This document shows, piece after piece, positions 44,401-58,157 of a DNA stretch of 64,000 nt; position 1 is the stretch's first letter; every line of letters begins with the position of its first letter. The DNA is taken from NCBI GenBank assembly GCA_019096155.1, contig JAHCVI010000001.1, forward strand, positions 6,944,001 through 7,008,000, in the 5' to 3' direction. Origin of the DNA: Staphylotrichum longicolle (taxonomy: Eukaryota > Ascomycota > Sordariomycetes > Sordariales > Chaetomiaceae). The position numbers and the translations under genes were made by a program. The notes beneath the pieces are model-generated. The model did not search any database. It was not told where the DNA came from and was given only the letters and a program-made list of their open reading frames with translations.

Positions 44401-47400
44401 CCAACTCTGAGGTTGGTTGGCTTGTGAGACTCAGTTTCCGCCAAAATAGAACAGAAGAAAGTGAAGGCTGGTAAAGGAAGTTGCGAGTGCGATAATATTA
44501 AAATGGGGGCCGCATTTGCCAGCAAGGACCATTTGCACAGGCAAGCTGACGTTGGAGACGTCGCCGTGTCCGTTTTAAGCACAGTGGTCCCAGCCGGAGT
44601 GCTTCCCTCACGACATCAACCTTCTGTTGCAAACCCGGGCTCCAAGGGCTACGATGTAAGGTCAGGAAGGAACTTTAGGGAGAAGTTGTCCGGCAGCTTA
44701 GGCGTTCGCGGCCGAGGGCTCGGGGTGGCGCCCGCCCGCGACCGAGATCAGTTCGGAACCGGGAAGGCAAGCTCGATGGCTCTGAGCAGGTCGATGTTTC
44801 CCCGGGCCAGCAATCAGGGCTAGAATCGGGCCCAATCGGAAGAATTACAGCCTCACGCCATGCCCATCCCAGGCAAGCCACCTTGGCCCCCACAGCACGC
44901 TTACCTTGGCGGCGGGATTTTCGGAACGCACGATCCCCCCGCCTGCCGTCTTTGCACCTTCCCGGTGTGTGTTTGCTGTGTGGCACTGGTGATGCGTCGA
45001 ACCCAGGTCGTCACCGCCTTGTCGTGCAGGACAGCCACAGGGGCCGTGATTTGGAATTTCTGTGATTTCATGACGGGCCGGGAGGAGTCGTCGATAGTCC
45101 CGGGAGCATGTCATCCGCCTGCCGTGATACGCGCGCTTGATTCGGGCGTTGGCGTTATCGAGACTAGCGCCATGCGTCAATATGCGCGGAAGACGTCTGA
45201 TGGTGTGTGATCCAGCCGCACAAGCCCTCGAAAGCTTGCTCGACCTGCCCCGACGTGCTCGCCATTGGACTGGTTAGCCGCCAGAATGCAGCCACCACAT
45301 GGTCCAAGGGACGCCAACACACCCTCATCCTGACTGTCTCTGCAGGCGCCATGCAGGACGAGGACGACCGGAAGGGAGGAAAGGGTGCTGGAGGGGGGAG
45401 AGAGAGATGGGAAAGTCCACGTCTGGGTGGACACACCTCGAGAGCAACTCCTTGGCTCCAAGAGCTGAAAGTGCTGGCTGTCGACGTGTTCGGCACTGGC
45501 GGCGCTCCATCCAGCACTGCCATCGAGTCGACGGCGTAGGGCCTGTTTCAGAAACACCTGCTGCTACGGTCCGGGCGTTGTGCCGCAATTGGTGCTGAGG
45601 TTTGGGTTCTCACTGGCGCGCGGAAAGTCCGATTTCAAAGATCGGCTTCCGATGGGACGATGGATCATGGCCCATCTGGGAGATTGGTATTGGTATCAGG
45701 CAGCAGAATTAAAAGACCGCTAAACCCCAAAGATTGTGGCGCACCTGGACCAGCCCTGTTCCATGGTGGGCTGGGTCTCTCCATGCCAGACCCTCCCTGT
45801 CGTGTTCAAGCCACGCCCCCCAAACGGCAACTGACCCCCCTCTGGTTCGTGCAACAAAGGTGTGGTACTCTACCCGGGGCCTGGAGTCTTGAGTCTTGTG
45901 CTTGTAAGCCGCCTGCTGGCGTGATGCTTCTGGAGATTGGTGGTTGAGTAGAGGACCAGTTTGCCCTGGCAAATAAACTCGGGCATTGGTATTTGTGCAA
46001 ACGAGATAGAAAAGCAACGCCTGTACTGCGGAAATGCAGTCAAGAAGCTTGTGCAGGGGCTCAGCGCTGTGCTGTGGGCTGGTCAGGTTTCTGGGAACGT
46101 TGGCGCAGATGGCGTGTACCCGAGACCACGGTTTGGGAGGCGCCGCATGCAAGTAGCCCAACCTTCATGTCCCTTCCTATGTCCACCAAGATCGAAAGGC
46201 CCATTGTGTCGGCCTCCCCCGTTCTCGCAGCAACCTATGCAAATACCGGGGCCGGCGTTCTCCCGTCTAACATGTATGTACACAGTACAACAGCCGTGCA
46301 AGCATCGTTTCCCTGTGTTGGTGTGCTGGGAAGCCCCTGACTCTGTCGAGATTCTAGTCCACAGAGCTGATCGTTCGATGCGCCAGTGCTAAAGGATATG
46401 CAGTTAGCGGACCCAGATATCTGAAAATCCGCTAACCGCACGGAGATCGGCACGATTCGACCACGGCACCGCTCACATGCTTCGCTGGTGACGCTGAAGT
46501 TACTCAGCAGCTCATTTCCTTCTTGTTTTCAGCGCCCGGCGACCGGTCAACCTGAACGGTTCGGTGCCATGAGGGCGACGGGAGCTCGACCAACTGGGCT
46601 CCCACCAAGCCTTGGCTGCATCTTGTTGGAGATGGCCCCCAACATGCACAATTACCTGGGCCCCGGGAGGAGCAATAAACGACCTCCCACGACAAGCGCC
46701 GGCGCTACGGGAAGCATGTCAGACGGATCCCGTCCAGTCATTGGGCTTCTTGTGCGGCATCGGCGGGGGGAGTAGGCAATGGAGCCCTGAACGACTCAGC
46801 GATGAACAACACGAGGAGTGCATCTGACCGGACTGCCAGACTGTCAGTGCTCAGCACCGTCACAAGGCTTGTCGGCAAATTTGACCTGGTTTCCGAGTCG
46901 GGCAGGTGCAGCGTTTGTGCTCGCTTTCGCCAAATTTAGCGGGACGGACGTGGAGTTCGGTGGGATCTGCCTCGAGTCTCTCAACAGAAGACATCCCACT
47001 GACTCCACAGCCAAACGGCGCGCGAGTCGCATCGTGTCAACCTGAAGACCAACATCGCTCCAACGGCTTCCTGGCATCTCCTGTGCGCGTCCGCAGAAAC
47101 AGAGATACGGCGCGATATCGACATGGAACCGTGAGGGATGTCGCAGGTTGTCCCAAGCAGCGAATGGGCCAAATCCGAGACAAGCGGTGGTGGTGGAAGA
47201 AAGTAAACGTGCCGCACTGGAGCAGGGTCGGCACGCTGTGCCCGACCCTGGCATATGGCGTTGGCTTCCAGAACAATCAGAGAAGGAGAAAAACGCTGAC
47301 GACGACGAGAGAGCAACGTTTCCCCAAAAGGGGCCCAGCGTTGCAGCGGTGCAGAGAACGGGTTAGCCCCCTTGGCACCAAACTTGCCTCTCAAGGGATG

Positions 47401-49471
47401 GCCGCACAACCTCAGCATGCCCAACCTCAAAGATGTTGATTGTTTCCACAGATTGACCTGATTTGGCTGGCCAGAAGTCGGCTGCGTCGCTTCGACGTCT
47501 CAATCGCAGCCCGTGAAAACAGCCACTCTGGAACGCCTTGCAGAAAGTGGTGGCCTGGCTGCGCCTACCCCACGCTTGCTGGCCTGGTTTGTGAGGTCAC
47601 CCGCATCGGCCAGTGGCTTCACGCGCTTCTTGCTTGCCGCCGTGAACCGTGCACCCAGCACCGCGATTGGCAGGGCCGATAAGGTCATGTATTCAGTTAA
47701 GCGGGAAAGAGGCCCTCCCCCGCAGGGGTCTGAATCCTTCGACTGACTGCGTCAATCTGGGAGCTCTTTCCCTTCATCTCTCTGCTAAGCCGACCACTCC
47801 AATGGCTTCCAGGTTGCCCCCCGCTCTCATCAGCCATTTGCCCACGTCCGCCCCCCGGCTGGTTGAAGGAAAATCAGTCGTCGTCTCCGTCATGCTCCTA
47901 ACATCAACACAGAGCTTGATCCGCAAGCCGGCATCACATGCATCGCAACCTGAAGGCGAATCGAGAAGATGCGAAGCGCTAGGGTAGCGTTTGCCTTTAC
48001 TACTTCTCAACCGGTTTCTATCCTGGAAAAGCCCCCATCGCTGGCTCCATTGTCTGCTTCGCTTTTCATTGCTCGACTTGATCTGTCACCCAGACCCCAT
48101 TTGCTGACAGCCCCCTGTTGCTCTCTGATCCTGCCCCGTTATACGACTACGTTCCCCGGACAGACTCGCACTTTTGCCCACCCTTGCTCCAGGAAGTCCT
48201 GCGGGTTTTGGGGAGAGAGAGAATCAATCATGCTTTGGCCAGAGAAGCAAGCAGCATCGAGAGCCGTGGCGTGAACAAACGCCAGCCGCGCAAAGCGAGC
48301 AAGCAGCCGCGATGAGGGCAACTGGCGCCCGTGACAGGTCATTTCTGCGCGTCTATCAAACAATAACCATGGGCTTCCGTGGTCCTTCGGAAGAACGGCC
48401 GTGAGCCGCGCCGCCATGTGCGCTCCAGGTGCAACACGGGAGACTTGGGGTGGGTCAAAGTGACACTCTCAGGCTCCTTACCGCTTCTGCCACAAGCCTG
48501 TCCCGGGCGGCCCTGTTGGGCCACGGCACATTTGACTTCACCAGCTCCAAAGCACCGCGCGCGGCACAGCTGCCCACAGGCGAGCCCGAGAAATGCTGGA
48601 GCCTAAGAGCAGCCACGGTCGTTTCGCCCCCGCCGCTCCGCCGACCTTGCTCTTGTTCCTCCCATCGGGACAAATCCCAAACTGGACAATGCTGTGCAGG
48701 CTCAGCAGAAGGGGGCAACCCAGGTGCTCTGTACCGTACCACTGCACATGCAGTATTTTCCTGGCTCTTCCGATCTCCCGAAGTGTCTAGCTGAGGTGCC
48801 CTCAGAGAACCAACATGCTGCCATCCCAGCTGAGGCATAGCGTCACTCCATCCCCAACGCTACCCTCTCTCGCTCCCCGGTAAGGCCGTTGACATGGTTT
48901 GGGGGGGACAGGCACAAGGGCATGCGAGGGGGTGGGTGAGTTCCCACCCCTGGGACTTGGGTTGGTGGACACGCCCTCGTTGCAAACCCAGTCCAAGTCC
49001 CTGGCCTGTACCACCCCTGTCCACGGACCTCTTTCTCTCTCATTGCCCACTTACATGCATGTTCCTTGCCGACCAGACACACTTTAATTCACCCCGGCTA
49101 ACGGTGCAATTGCCCTGCCCGGGCCCCCTCCCCCATGCGCAAGGGCACCACCATGGTATTGTGGGGATGTACTGCCTCTCTCGACTTATAAGCTTAGCTC
49201 GTCCGGGCCCTTCTCCACGACCTTCGAGGCTGAGGTGCATTTCTGAAATTCAAGCTACCCCAAAGATAGATCTACGGCGTGGTGGGAATCTTGCTACCTG
49301 GTCGTTCGCGCCTCAGTAGGGTCCATCACCAACCTTGTTCCCCCAGATCATATAAGTCCTCGGTCGCCTTCGTCAACGGCTTCCTGGGTCTAGCTCATCA
49401 GCCAACGTATGTACTTGTTTAGTCTTCCCAGTCCGTCTCACGTCCGCACCATCCCCGAGGAGAAGAAGAAG
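38436..49471. other. 11-kb region without a recognised protein gene
   Basis: Flanks the C2H2 regulator gene. Short and medium open frames are present on both strands (the longest ~255 codons, 41225-41992) but they lack domains, joinable introns or consistent codon use. GC content resembles the rest of the window. A (GGAGCC)3 run lies near 42315-42334 and AGCCTCGAA repeats near 40044-40063. No tRNA or further 5S gene was recognised. Confidence 0.45.
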
Positions 49472-50926
49472 ATGGACCCGACATACTCAAGCCAGGGCTT
49501 CGACGACACTTACTCACGCACCCCCAGATCGAGAGCCGGCAGTGGAGTGTCGACGACAGAAGGCCTGCTCCAAAGCTTACAACTTGCCGAGACGTCATCT
49601 TTTGAGACCGGGTCCTACACCAGCAGCCGGCCTACCTCCTCGCGGGGCCTCGCCTCACCCGCCTACTTAAGTCCGAGCCTGTCCCACTCACCCGGCTACC
49701 TGGCCACCCCTCTCTCTCAACACCAACAACCATTCCCACCTCTGTCCTCCGAAGCCATCATCTCGGACGCAGAGTGGTTTGAGGCCGAAAGTTCACGAGT
49801 CCAAGGCACACCGTTGCTTCGGTTAGAGCCTGCGCACGACCAGCTCGGAGCGGCACCGTCGTCGCCTCCGCTCGCATCCGTCGAGACAGACGCTATGAGG
49901 TACAGTCCTCGCCGAGTCTCAGGCGGCCTGCTCTCGCCACCTTCGCAGCCCGCTAACTCTGCAACAGCACTGTCGCCGTCTCGTACGACCCTACGTTCAG
50001 CATGGGCAGTCGATCATCCTTCACCTGGCCGGGTGCGTACACCAGACTCCGTTTCCGCCTCGTTGCTTTTGTCGGGGTCCGATGCTAACGAAAACTAGTA
50101 ATGGAATCCGGCAGCGGCCTCATGCCCCCGGACCTTGGCCCCTACGGATCGGATGCCAGCCTCAGCCCGCCCAGCGGATCACGATCTGTCACAGCAAGTC
50201 CTCCCAGGACGCTCACGGCAGAACAGCGCGAACTCAAACGACAGCGAGACCAAGCACGACACGGCGTCAAGATGCAAGCCCGTGGCCGGAGGACAGACAG
50301 CGCTTCTTCTTCGGTCTACTCGCCGCCCGCCCCGATGGCCGATACCGCAAGCGGTGCTCCGAGCATGCCCATGTACACAACCGCGCCATCACAAATGTCA
50401 CTTCTCGCCGAACCCACAGCGCCGCAGTACCTGCCTCCCTTTTCGCCCCCGCTACCAGACCAGCACCAGGCGAACATGTTCACGAACCCGTACCCTCCGC
50501 AGTCTTACATGCCCGACTACGGCTACCCACCAACGACGGCCCCGAGCCTGCCGTCGCACTATGGGTATGTCTCCCAATGCAGGAGCTGCATCAAACTCGA
50601 GGACTGACATTTGGAGGAGCAGCAGGCCACTGGTTCCAGACCCGAATCTTGGCATGTACCAGGTGCCCCCAATCATGCCCCCAGCACATCAGGATGGAAA
50701 CGGGCAGGTTAGGGTGGTGCACAGCCGACCGAAGCCACAGTGCTGGGAGCATGGGTGTAATGGCCGGCAGTTTTCGACGTTCAGCAACCTTCTCAGACAC
50801 CAGCGGGAAAAATCAGGGCAAGCGACCAAGGCGAGTTGCCCCAACTGCGGCGCCGAATTTACGCGGACCACGGCGAGGAACGGCCACCTGCTGCACGACA
50901 AGTGCAAGAAAAAGGGCTCCAACTAG
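49472..50926 (+). CDS. C2H2 zinc-finger transcription regulator
   Basis: Four exons (49472-49899, 49968-50032, 50099-50564, 50623-50926) give 420 residues. ATG 49472 (MDPTYSSQGFDD) has A at -3 and G at +4; an upstream in-frame ATG at 49409 is in a weak context. Splicing the first intron replaces an off-frame stretch by STVAVSYDPTFSMGSRSSF. The middle has a basic segment (AEQRELKRQRDQARHGVKM) in a Ser/Pro-rich region. The C terminus holds two fingers: C-x4-C...H at about 360-385 (QCWEHGCNGRQFSTFSNLLRH) and a C-x2-C...H-x3-H at about 392-411 (CPNCGAEFTRTTARNGHLLH). I recall such paired fingers in uncharacterised Sordariomycete proteins. Nuclear DNA binding is inferred; targets are unknown. Confidence 0.82.
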
Positions 50927-53900
50927 GGTATTGACTGGCGATGTCTGGGAGGAGAGGAAACCCAGCCAAACCCCGAAGACGACGTCTCAACGAATCCATC
51001 ATCATCAACCGCCTCTCAACCACACGAGGCAGCGCGAACTGCCTCCTTCGACTTCTCCTTTCCGCCCTCCCTCTTCATTCTTCCTTCTGATGCAGTGTAC
51101 AAAGTTTTGCACGGAACTTGTTCTAGCCATGTGGCTAGCTTTTCATTTAAAGGTGGTTGGTTGTATTTATTCTGTTTGGTGTTCAGTAACTAGATTTCGA
51201 CGCGGTTTCATCAGGGGCTTCAACATCATGAAAGGAAAGGGAAATACCAGGGACAATATGGGCGAAAATCGTCGTTCATTTTTCATTCTCCTTCTTCGCT
51301 TATACCATAGCGTCACGACTGGGCATTTGGGATTAGGTTGGGATAAATCTGCTAGTAACAACTATATTTATTGACGCCTCAGACGGGCACGATATAACCA
51401 ATCTATCTTGGGATCCAAGTCTTATGGTCGGTCAAAAGTCATCTTGGAGTTCTGTCCCAGTTTTCCTCTGCGGATTAGCCACTTTAGCTCCTTCCGATTT
51501 GCACACAAACAACGGGCTCCATCCCTGAAAGGCTGCGGAAGGAGGAGACCTGGGTCCCTTCCCGTCCTTGCCCACCCCCACACCGAACTTTCGAAGTCTG
51601 GGGAAGATTCCTTCCCGCTCTCATGCCGATGGAAAGAGTCTTGCAATTGTCGCACCAGGGGGAAAGCACCCCAGGACGGAGGGGCAGGAGGTTCCAGGTT
51701 CCGTGTGAATCAGTTCAGTTCTGTTGCTTCCACTCACTGACACGTCACTGTTTGACCCTTTGGATTATTCTGCAATCGACAGACACGCAAGCTGTCATAC
51801 AGCAAAGTACAGCATCGGATCTTGGATCCAGAGCAGCCTCGCCCAATTGCCAGCCAAGACGCACCGCCATCTCGAAACTAGGAGCGGAAGGATGCGGAAT
51901 GTTGGTGGGCGCTATGGCGCTGCGGAGGATGATGGACCCCCATCTCACCACTCACCCGAGCACCCGCAGCCTGCAGTCTCTCTGCAAGTGCCGATTCTCA
52001 CGTAGGGGAAGACTCGATTCTCGGATACCTATTGGTAGTTCCCCCGATGCAAGACTGGAACTAAACGGAAGCCAGGGCGCTTATGACGCAGCCCTGGCCA
52101 ACAAGGAGGGCACATCGGCGAATTACAAGCATCGGCAATAACCAAAGAGAGACAAAGCATCCTGCGTTGCATGGCGAGCTCATGATGCTGACACGGAGGT
52201 TGTTGGTTTGGGGATCTTGAACTGGCAGATAACGCTCTCCAGGAGCACGACGAACCCGTCATGGCAGACAGCAAACAGCGTTGCTTTTTGCAGACGAGAG
52301 CGATCCTTCCGCACAGGCTCCAGCTCCCGAGCCCACCGCTTCCTTTGCCCCGGAACGTCACGGTCTACAGATGTCCTTGCACAGCAGTTGCTCTCCTCAA
52401 TGTCCACATATCCTTCAGAGCAAAATACAGCTGCCGAAGCAGGATTGGCCTTGGCCACTGATGGCCCAGTCCGACCAGGCGCACTGCCGATGAGTTCTGG
52501 GGCGTGGCTGTCTGGGGGCGTTACTGAAGACCGGCGCTGTCCTCGTCGGACGACAAGGAACTCCATGCCAGACACACGGAAATGTCACCTACATCTTCAA
52601 CCCCGCGCCATAACAGTGTCTGCGGTCCCGCTTCTCGTCGACTATTTTGAGCCCGTGGCAAAGCCCAACAACCCCATGCCTAAGACATACACATGGATGT
52701 TGGTGGCGACCCAAGGGCTTCAACACAGCGGGGCTAATGCAGAGAGCAATGCTGCCTTCACATGTGGGTGGTTGACGGTTGACGACCGGAGCCGAGGAGT
52801 TGGGGATGGAGGTCGAAAGTGCCTTGCCGAACAAGGCTCAGAGGGAGCCGCATGCCAGGTGCGTCGTGTTCGCCAATAACGGTGGAGAGAATGCTGTTGA
52901 CTGAAATCCAGCATCGAATCCTCGGAAGATGTGTTTCAGATCATTAGCTTCATTTCGCCCTTCTCATCAAGCGGCCTGCAGCCCTTCGCAAGGTTGGTCG
53001 TGAGGTCGACACAGCCTCCCTCGAAATAGCAGGTCTTGGCTAGGGGCTTCCAAGAATTCGCTCCGCAGCCATCTGGATCCCCACAGAAAAGGCCATTATC
53101 CTCTGGACTCACAGCACAATGTTGCTCGATTAAATTGTCCGCCAGCCACCCCTGAACGCCTCATCAAATGATGCTGGGCCAGAGCCGCCGGGACAATCTG
53201 GGCACTGCAGGACCACAGAGTCCAGGGCACGAACGGTGGCCCAATGGTCGATGCTGGGCCAACCCTAAGTCTGCGTTGGCGCACCACAGCCGTCGGCGAT
53301 GCGATGATTGGATCGCGCCATCAAAACCTCCCTCCGACCCTTTCTTGCGAATGTGGTCGGAGGGATGAAACAAAATGGGCGTGATCACTGCTGGCTCTTT
53401 TTTTTTTCTTTATTTTACCCCCCTCTTTCTCAGTCGGCGCGGTTGAGCCTGGCTTCCGAGGGGTCTCGGAGCTTATAGTTAGAGCGTTGCTCAAACTATT
53501 TGCTTGGGGGTGAGTACCGGCGCAAGACGACATCCGCAGCCCCCGAGCCCGGCCGGGCCTGCTGGGCGATCTTGCGGAGGACATCCCGCCGGGCCGTCAC
53601 GGCTTGCCCCGGCTTTCCGCCTGCCGATCTCATTCGCCTGACGCCATCGAGCGACAAGGGCAACCGCTGCTGGAGCTCGATCCGGACACAGCCGGATAGC
53701 AACGACATGGATCCCAAGCTTCGGTATTCCCTGTTGGTGCTCGAATTGTTCCTTCGTTGCCCAGTCACGAAACAGGGGCAGGAAATGTGCGTCAGCAGGG
53801 TGCTTCCTCTCGCCCCGATAGATGGATAATATTGCACCGCGGGAGGGTGCCCTGCTTCCCCAGCGCTCAGCCGTTCTTCAGGGCGAGACAGTTGATTGGC

Positions 53901-56900
53901 CCGCCGTTTCTTGGTGCTGCAACCACACCCTCCTAGTGAAACCCGCCGACAAGGACTCGGATTGCTGATCGATGCATCCATGCAAGGGCCGATCCTCTAC
54001 GCGGATGGCTCAATGAGGCCATGCAAATCATGAACAGGTCGGAGTTGGCAGCCCATCATTACCTGCCAAGCAAGTCTCTAGCCGGAAGGAAAGCGCATCA
54101 TAAGAGCTCAAACTCTGGATCGGGTGCTAGCTAATACAGCTTAGGTAGGGCAGAGCAAAGTTGTGTCGCGGGTTGGGGGCTGCAAAAGCCCAGAGGGCAC
54201 TACGGGGTGTTGCACCACTGCAGACGCAACACACAGCAAATCCACAACTTGGCATACCGTTTCTGGCAAACAGTCTGGAATTGGCCGATGCCGAGTCGTC
54301 ATGCCATGTTCCCGTTGGCGGAATAACCGACGGTCCTTACGATATTCGGTAAGCCGGGTGCCGGGCGTGATCCATCAGGCGGCGGGTCACGTTGAAGACT
54401 GGCACCTGCTGTGTACGGGGTCGCAATGAGCCGCATGACCGAATGACGCTTTGCGACTAGAATGCCGGCTGGCAAAGTTAATCTCCCTCGGCTGGCAAAG
54501 CCGGGCAGTGCAATGCCGCGATGCGGCAAGACGACCGGGGTTTGGACCCGGATTACACCTCCGTGGTCGGCTCCGTGGATGCCCCACCCCGCCGGCTTCA
54601 GCGGGCGCTGCAAGAGGGCGTTGTCACCGCATCAACATATCTTGGCCAGCCGAGCCTGTGCCCTAGATCCGGTATGCGATCCGGAACGGACGGGCGGCCC
54701 GCACCAGGAAGCAGCATATGCCCCAGGCCACCGGTTTGCGCAGCCACACACCGCCGCTCTTTGAAACAGAAAACACGGCAAACGGCATCGCGATAAACAC
54801 CAGAGAGTTAAACTGCACAGCCCCGATCTGCTCGCTTCTCCGGCACGGGGTTGATGACTTGCGTGAACTCGAAACACGTACGGCAAGGGGATCACACGAA
54901 ACAGGATGGACTTGCCCGTCAAGCAAACCACGTGGCTGTCCGCGGCACAGTCCGGCATCACCGGCGGACCTGTCACCTGGGCGTGACCATCAGGCCGACC
55001 CGCGGCCGACCTGGCCGCTCATTGCAACACAAAGCCCTGAGAATGCCAAGGACGGCTGGCCTGGCTGGTGGCCCCTGGGCATGCCCCCAAGCGGCGCGAA
55101 AGAAACCTTCTAGAAACAAATCCCTTCCCCGCTCAGGGAAGTTGCTGTGCCTTTTGGCAATGCTACATTGCCTGACGGGTCTGAAGGGGGAGAGGCTGAG
55201 GTCGTGAGACGGCATTGTTTACACGAGATGATGAACCCGGGAAGAAAGGGGTTGAGCTCGGATTTGACGGGGAAGCGGGCTCGGATCTCCGAGCACAAGG
55301 ACTAGAGGGAAGACTGTCATTACACATTTGATACTACCAAGGAGAAAGAAACTGTCGTCGAACAGAATTCCGAGTGGGAATGTTGATGGCGGGTGTCCGC
55401 AACTAGCGATCCAGGAGAGCAAGCCTGACCTTCTTCAAGGAGGTTGATGCAAACAACGAATCCGGAGATGCAACTGCGTGCCAAGGGGACCGGACGAGTT
55501 TCGGTCTTGGCGAAATACAGGGACCCCAGAACGACGATGGCATGCTGTCCCACATTGAGTGCAACTGCGCGCGACAATGGGCTCCCCGTTCCCTACCGGG
55601 CCAAGCCCAGCCCAGCCGAGACGAGACAAGAACCGTGCATACGATCTTGTTCCAGGACGGCAGGTGGTATTCAGTGGAGCATTAACGTTGAAGGGGTCGA
55701 TTCTTTAGGCTGGCTCGGCGTGGAGCTGGATTTGGTTGACGATGGCGTGGAGAGGTCGCATCCGGGTGGAGTTGCTTCGTGGTTGCTTTTTTTGTTGTCG
55801 AGGACCCGGACGCTGCTACCGATCGCTGTGGGAAATCGGCTGATGTGACCCCCGCGCGTCTCCGCCGGGCTGGAAGGGATCCGGGATGCAATCCAGAGAG
55901 GGCGACGACGGGGTGACCATGGATGTGTTTTTGAGCTTGCTGTTGAAGATCTGCCAAGGTATGTACAGAGTACTGGATCGGTACACACGCAGGGCGGTGG
56001 CTTGCGGGACAAGAAAAAGGTGTTGGGCTGTTGGCTGCAGGCGACGACAGCTCGGCGGGTTTTCTGGGCATTTCTCGAGGTCATTTGAGTCGCGAAAAGG
56101 TGGGTGAGAATGCCGTTTTGGGAGGGGACAGTCAGCCAAGAAGCAAACATGCTCGACGGTCATCACCCACCCCGGCGGCTTGCCACGCCCGGATGCCGGG
56201 TGTGAGCGGACCAGGGTCGGGATCGGGTGGATAACCACCGAGGATCGGCCGCCTTAGCGGCATGCGACGAGTCACTGATTCATGGCGGGCTGAGATGCCC
56301 TGGGGAGGCTGCACGGCGCATGACGAAGCCTCCCTGCTCGGATGTGGGCAGGCGCTGCTGCTTCGACGGGGGTTGAGCGAATGATGGGGAATGGGCTGAC
56401 ACTAAGGTTGGTCATTGAGCGCAAGGTCGTCTTGGTAGTGTAGGGCATCGTATCCGATCATGGTGAATACCTTAGTTACAGCACTGTGTGCGGGCATCAC
56501 GGCGACGCCGGCGTGGGGAGAGCCTCGATCTCGTTTATCATGCAGGGCAAGCCACGGGGGGTGAGAGGTTACGTTGCCTGCGATGTGTGATTTCCAATCA
56601 GGGCAAAGCAGTGCGGTGTTAACTGACCGGGAATTAAATCGGAAATATGGGCGTGTTGTGTGGTCATGGGTCTGGTGTGTTTTGGCAGCGGATTGGTTAG
56701 CTTGCGGAAGGGAAAGCCCATGTTAACGGATGCCGTGATGTGAAGACGCCGGTTTCTGGCTGTGAAGCTTCAGGGTCGCTTCATGTGCCACACACTTCTG
56801 CAACGCAATGGTGCAGGTGGCTGTTGGGGGCTGGCCAGCAAGGTGCCCAACCTTCCCGACCCCGATTTGAAATTGCATGCATGCCTTCAGTTTTGCGATA

Positions 56901-58157
56901 TGCATAAACCAAAGGAAACAAAGGCCCCGGCTTCTGCATAACGCATACTGCGCGCAGGGTTCGGGCCAAGGTCGCGGCAGGATTTGCACTAACTTCCCAC
57001 ACGCCTCTAGCGCGCGTCTCCGCGGCTAAGTGGTTTGTTTGGTTTGATGGATTGGTGGGGGGTTGATCATTTCATCAACAAGCGCGATGCAAGAGGGCAA
57101 CCACTACAACTTGCCCACCGACCAGTCACCAGACACAACACCGTGACATCCTCGCACATCGACGAGGAGTGCAGCTCGGAGAAAGGGCTGGCCGCTCCCA
57201 TTGGCCGTTTCCACGTGTATGCCCGATCCTGCGGGCGCCTAATCGACACACCCAGTGCAACGGCAACCGCGGGCCCTGCCTTGGGCCGCAGCTTCCATCT
57301 TCTAAAGTTCCATCAACCCGGAACCAGGGCAGTGACTTCCACCAGTGCAGTGGCACGCCAGGCCGCCGAACCTGCGGCCGTGGCTCGAAGAAGGTGCCAT
57401 CAAACGTTGTCGGAACCTCAGGTACCTACCAGAGAGAGCCCATTGGGTTCATGCTCCGGAGTCCCTTCCAGTTTCGTCAACAAGCCGAAGGATCTCAAGG
57501 ACCCCCGTGTTGATTGGGACGGCACACCCTCGATCCAACCTGGAAAACCTGCGCAACGCGATCCTCCCGTCTGCACCCCATCCCTGCTTTGTCTGGAGCA
57601 CTTTGCGGTTTGGGAGTCAGGATACTTTGACGGCTGGTACCAGTACCTGATTCTGCACCACTGGGCCGCGCCACAAGCGACCACACGAGGCGACCACACG
57701 AGGCGCCCCAAGCGACCCAAGCGACCACAAGCGACCACACGCGACGGCTCATCCACCCATCACCACCGCCGCCGCCGCCGCCACCACGTGCAGTCCGTGG
57801 TTCAGGTACCTGGGGCCGCCATCTTGGGCCGCCGTCCCAGCCGCCCGCCCTTGACGCCAGGGGCTTGGGTGTATCGGTTTGCTGAGCCAGTGCCCTCGCA
57901 GCCCGGCTGCCCTCTCCGTGTCCGCGAGTCTGTCACGGCTACCGGCTAGGCTGCCAGATTTGCGAAGCCAGTTTTGCTAGCCCGCCGAGGAGGAAGTGTA
58001 GAAAGTGGCTGAGGTGTTCTGCGAGCACTTTGCAGAACTTGGGTAACAGCTCCACGGGCAGTTGGTGACAGCCTCGGCTGCCCAGCAGCTTGCATCGGCA
58101 CGCGCCCAGCGTAGTTCGGCCAACCCCATCGAGGGGTTGGGCATCTCACAGCCCAGC
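50927..58157. other. 7.2-kb region without a recognised gene
   Basis: Lies between the C2H2 gene and APC2. Frames at 52208-52879 (223 codons) and 57035-57949 (304 codons) are open but low in recognisable content and not joined by plausible introns. Imperfect GCGACCACA repeats occur at 57668-57745 and a CCG run at 57762-57780. The APC2 promoter and leader must lie at the right end. Confidence 0.45.
57668..57745. repeat. Short imperfect repeats of GCGACCACA
   Basis: At least five copies of GCGACC(A)CA(CGAG) variants in 78 bp, about 400 bp upstream of the APC2 start. Confidence 0.7.

Noticed and set aside
49409..49471. Upstream ATG start for the C2H2 protein
   Set aside because: Weak start context; 49472 has A at -3 and G at +4. 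Not fully excluded.
52208..52879. 223-codon open frame
   Set aside because: No family resemblance, and opposite-strand frames of similar size.
57035..57949. 304-codon open frame upstream of APC2
   Set aside because: No recognisable domain, contains simple repeats, and no introns link it to APC2.
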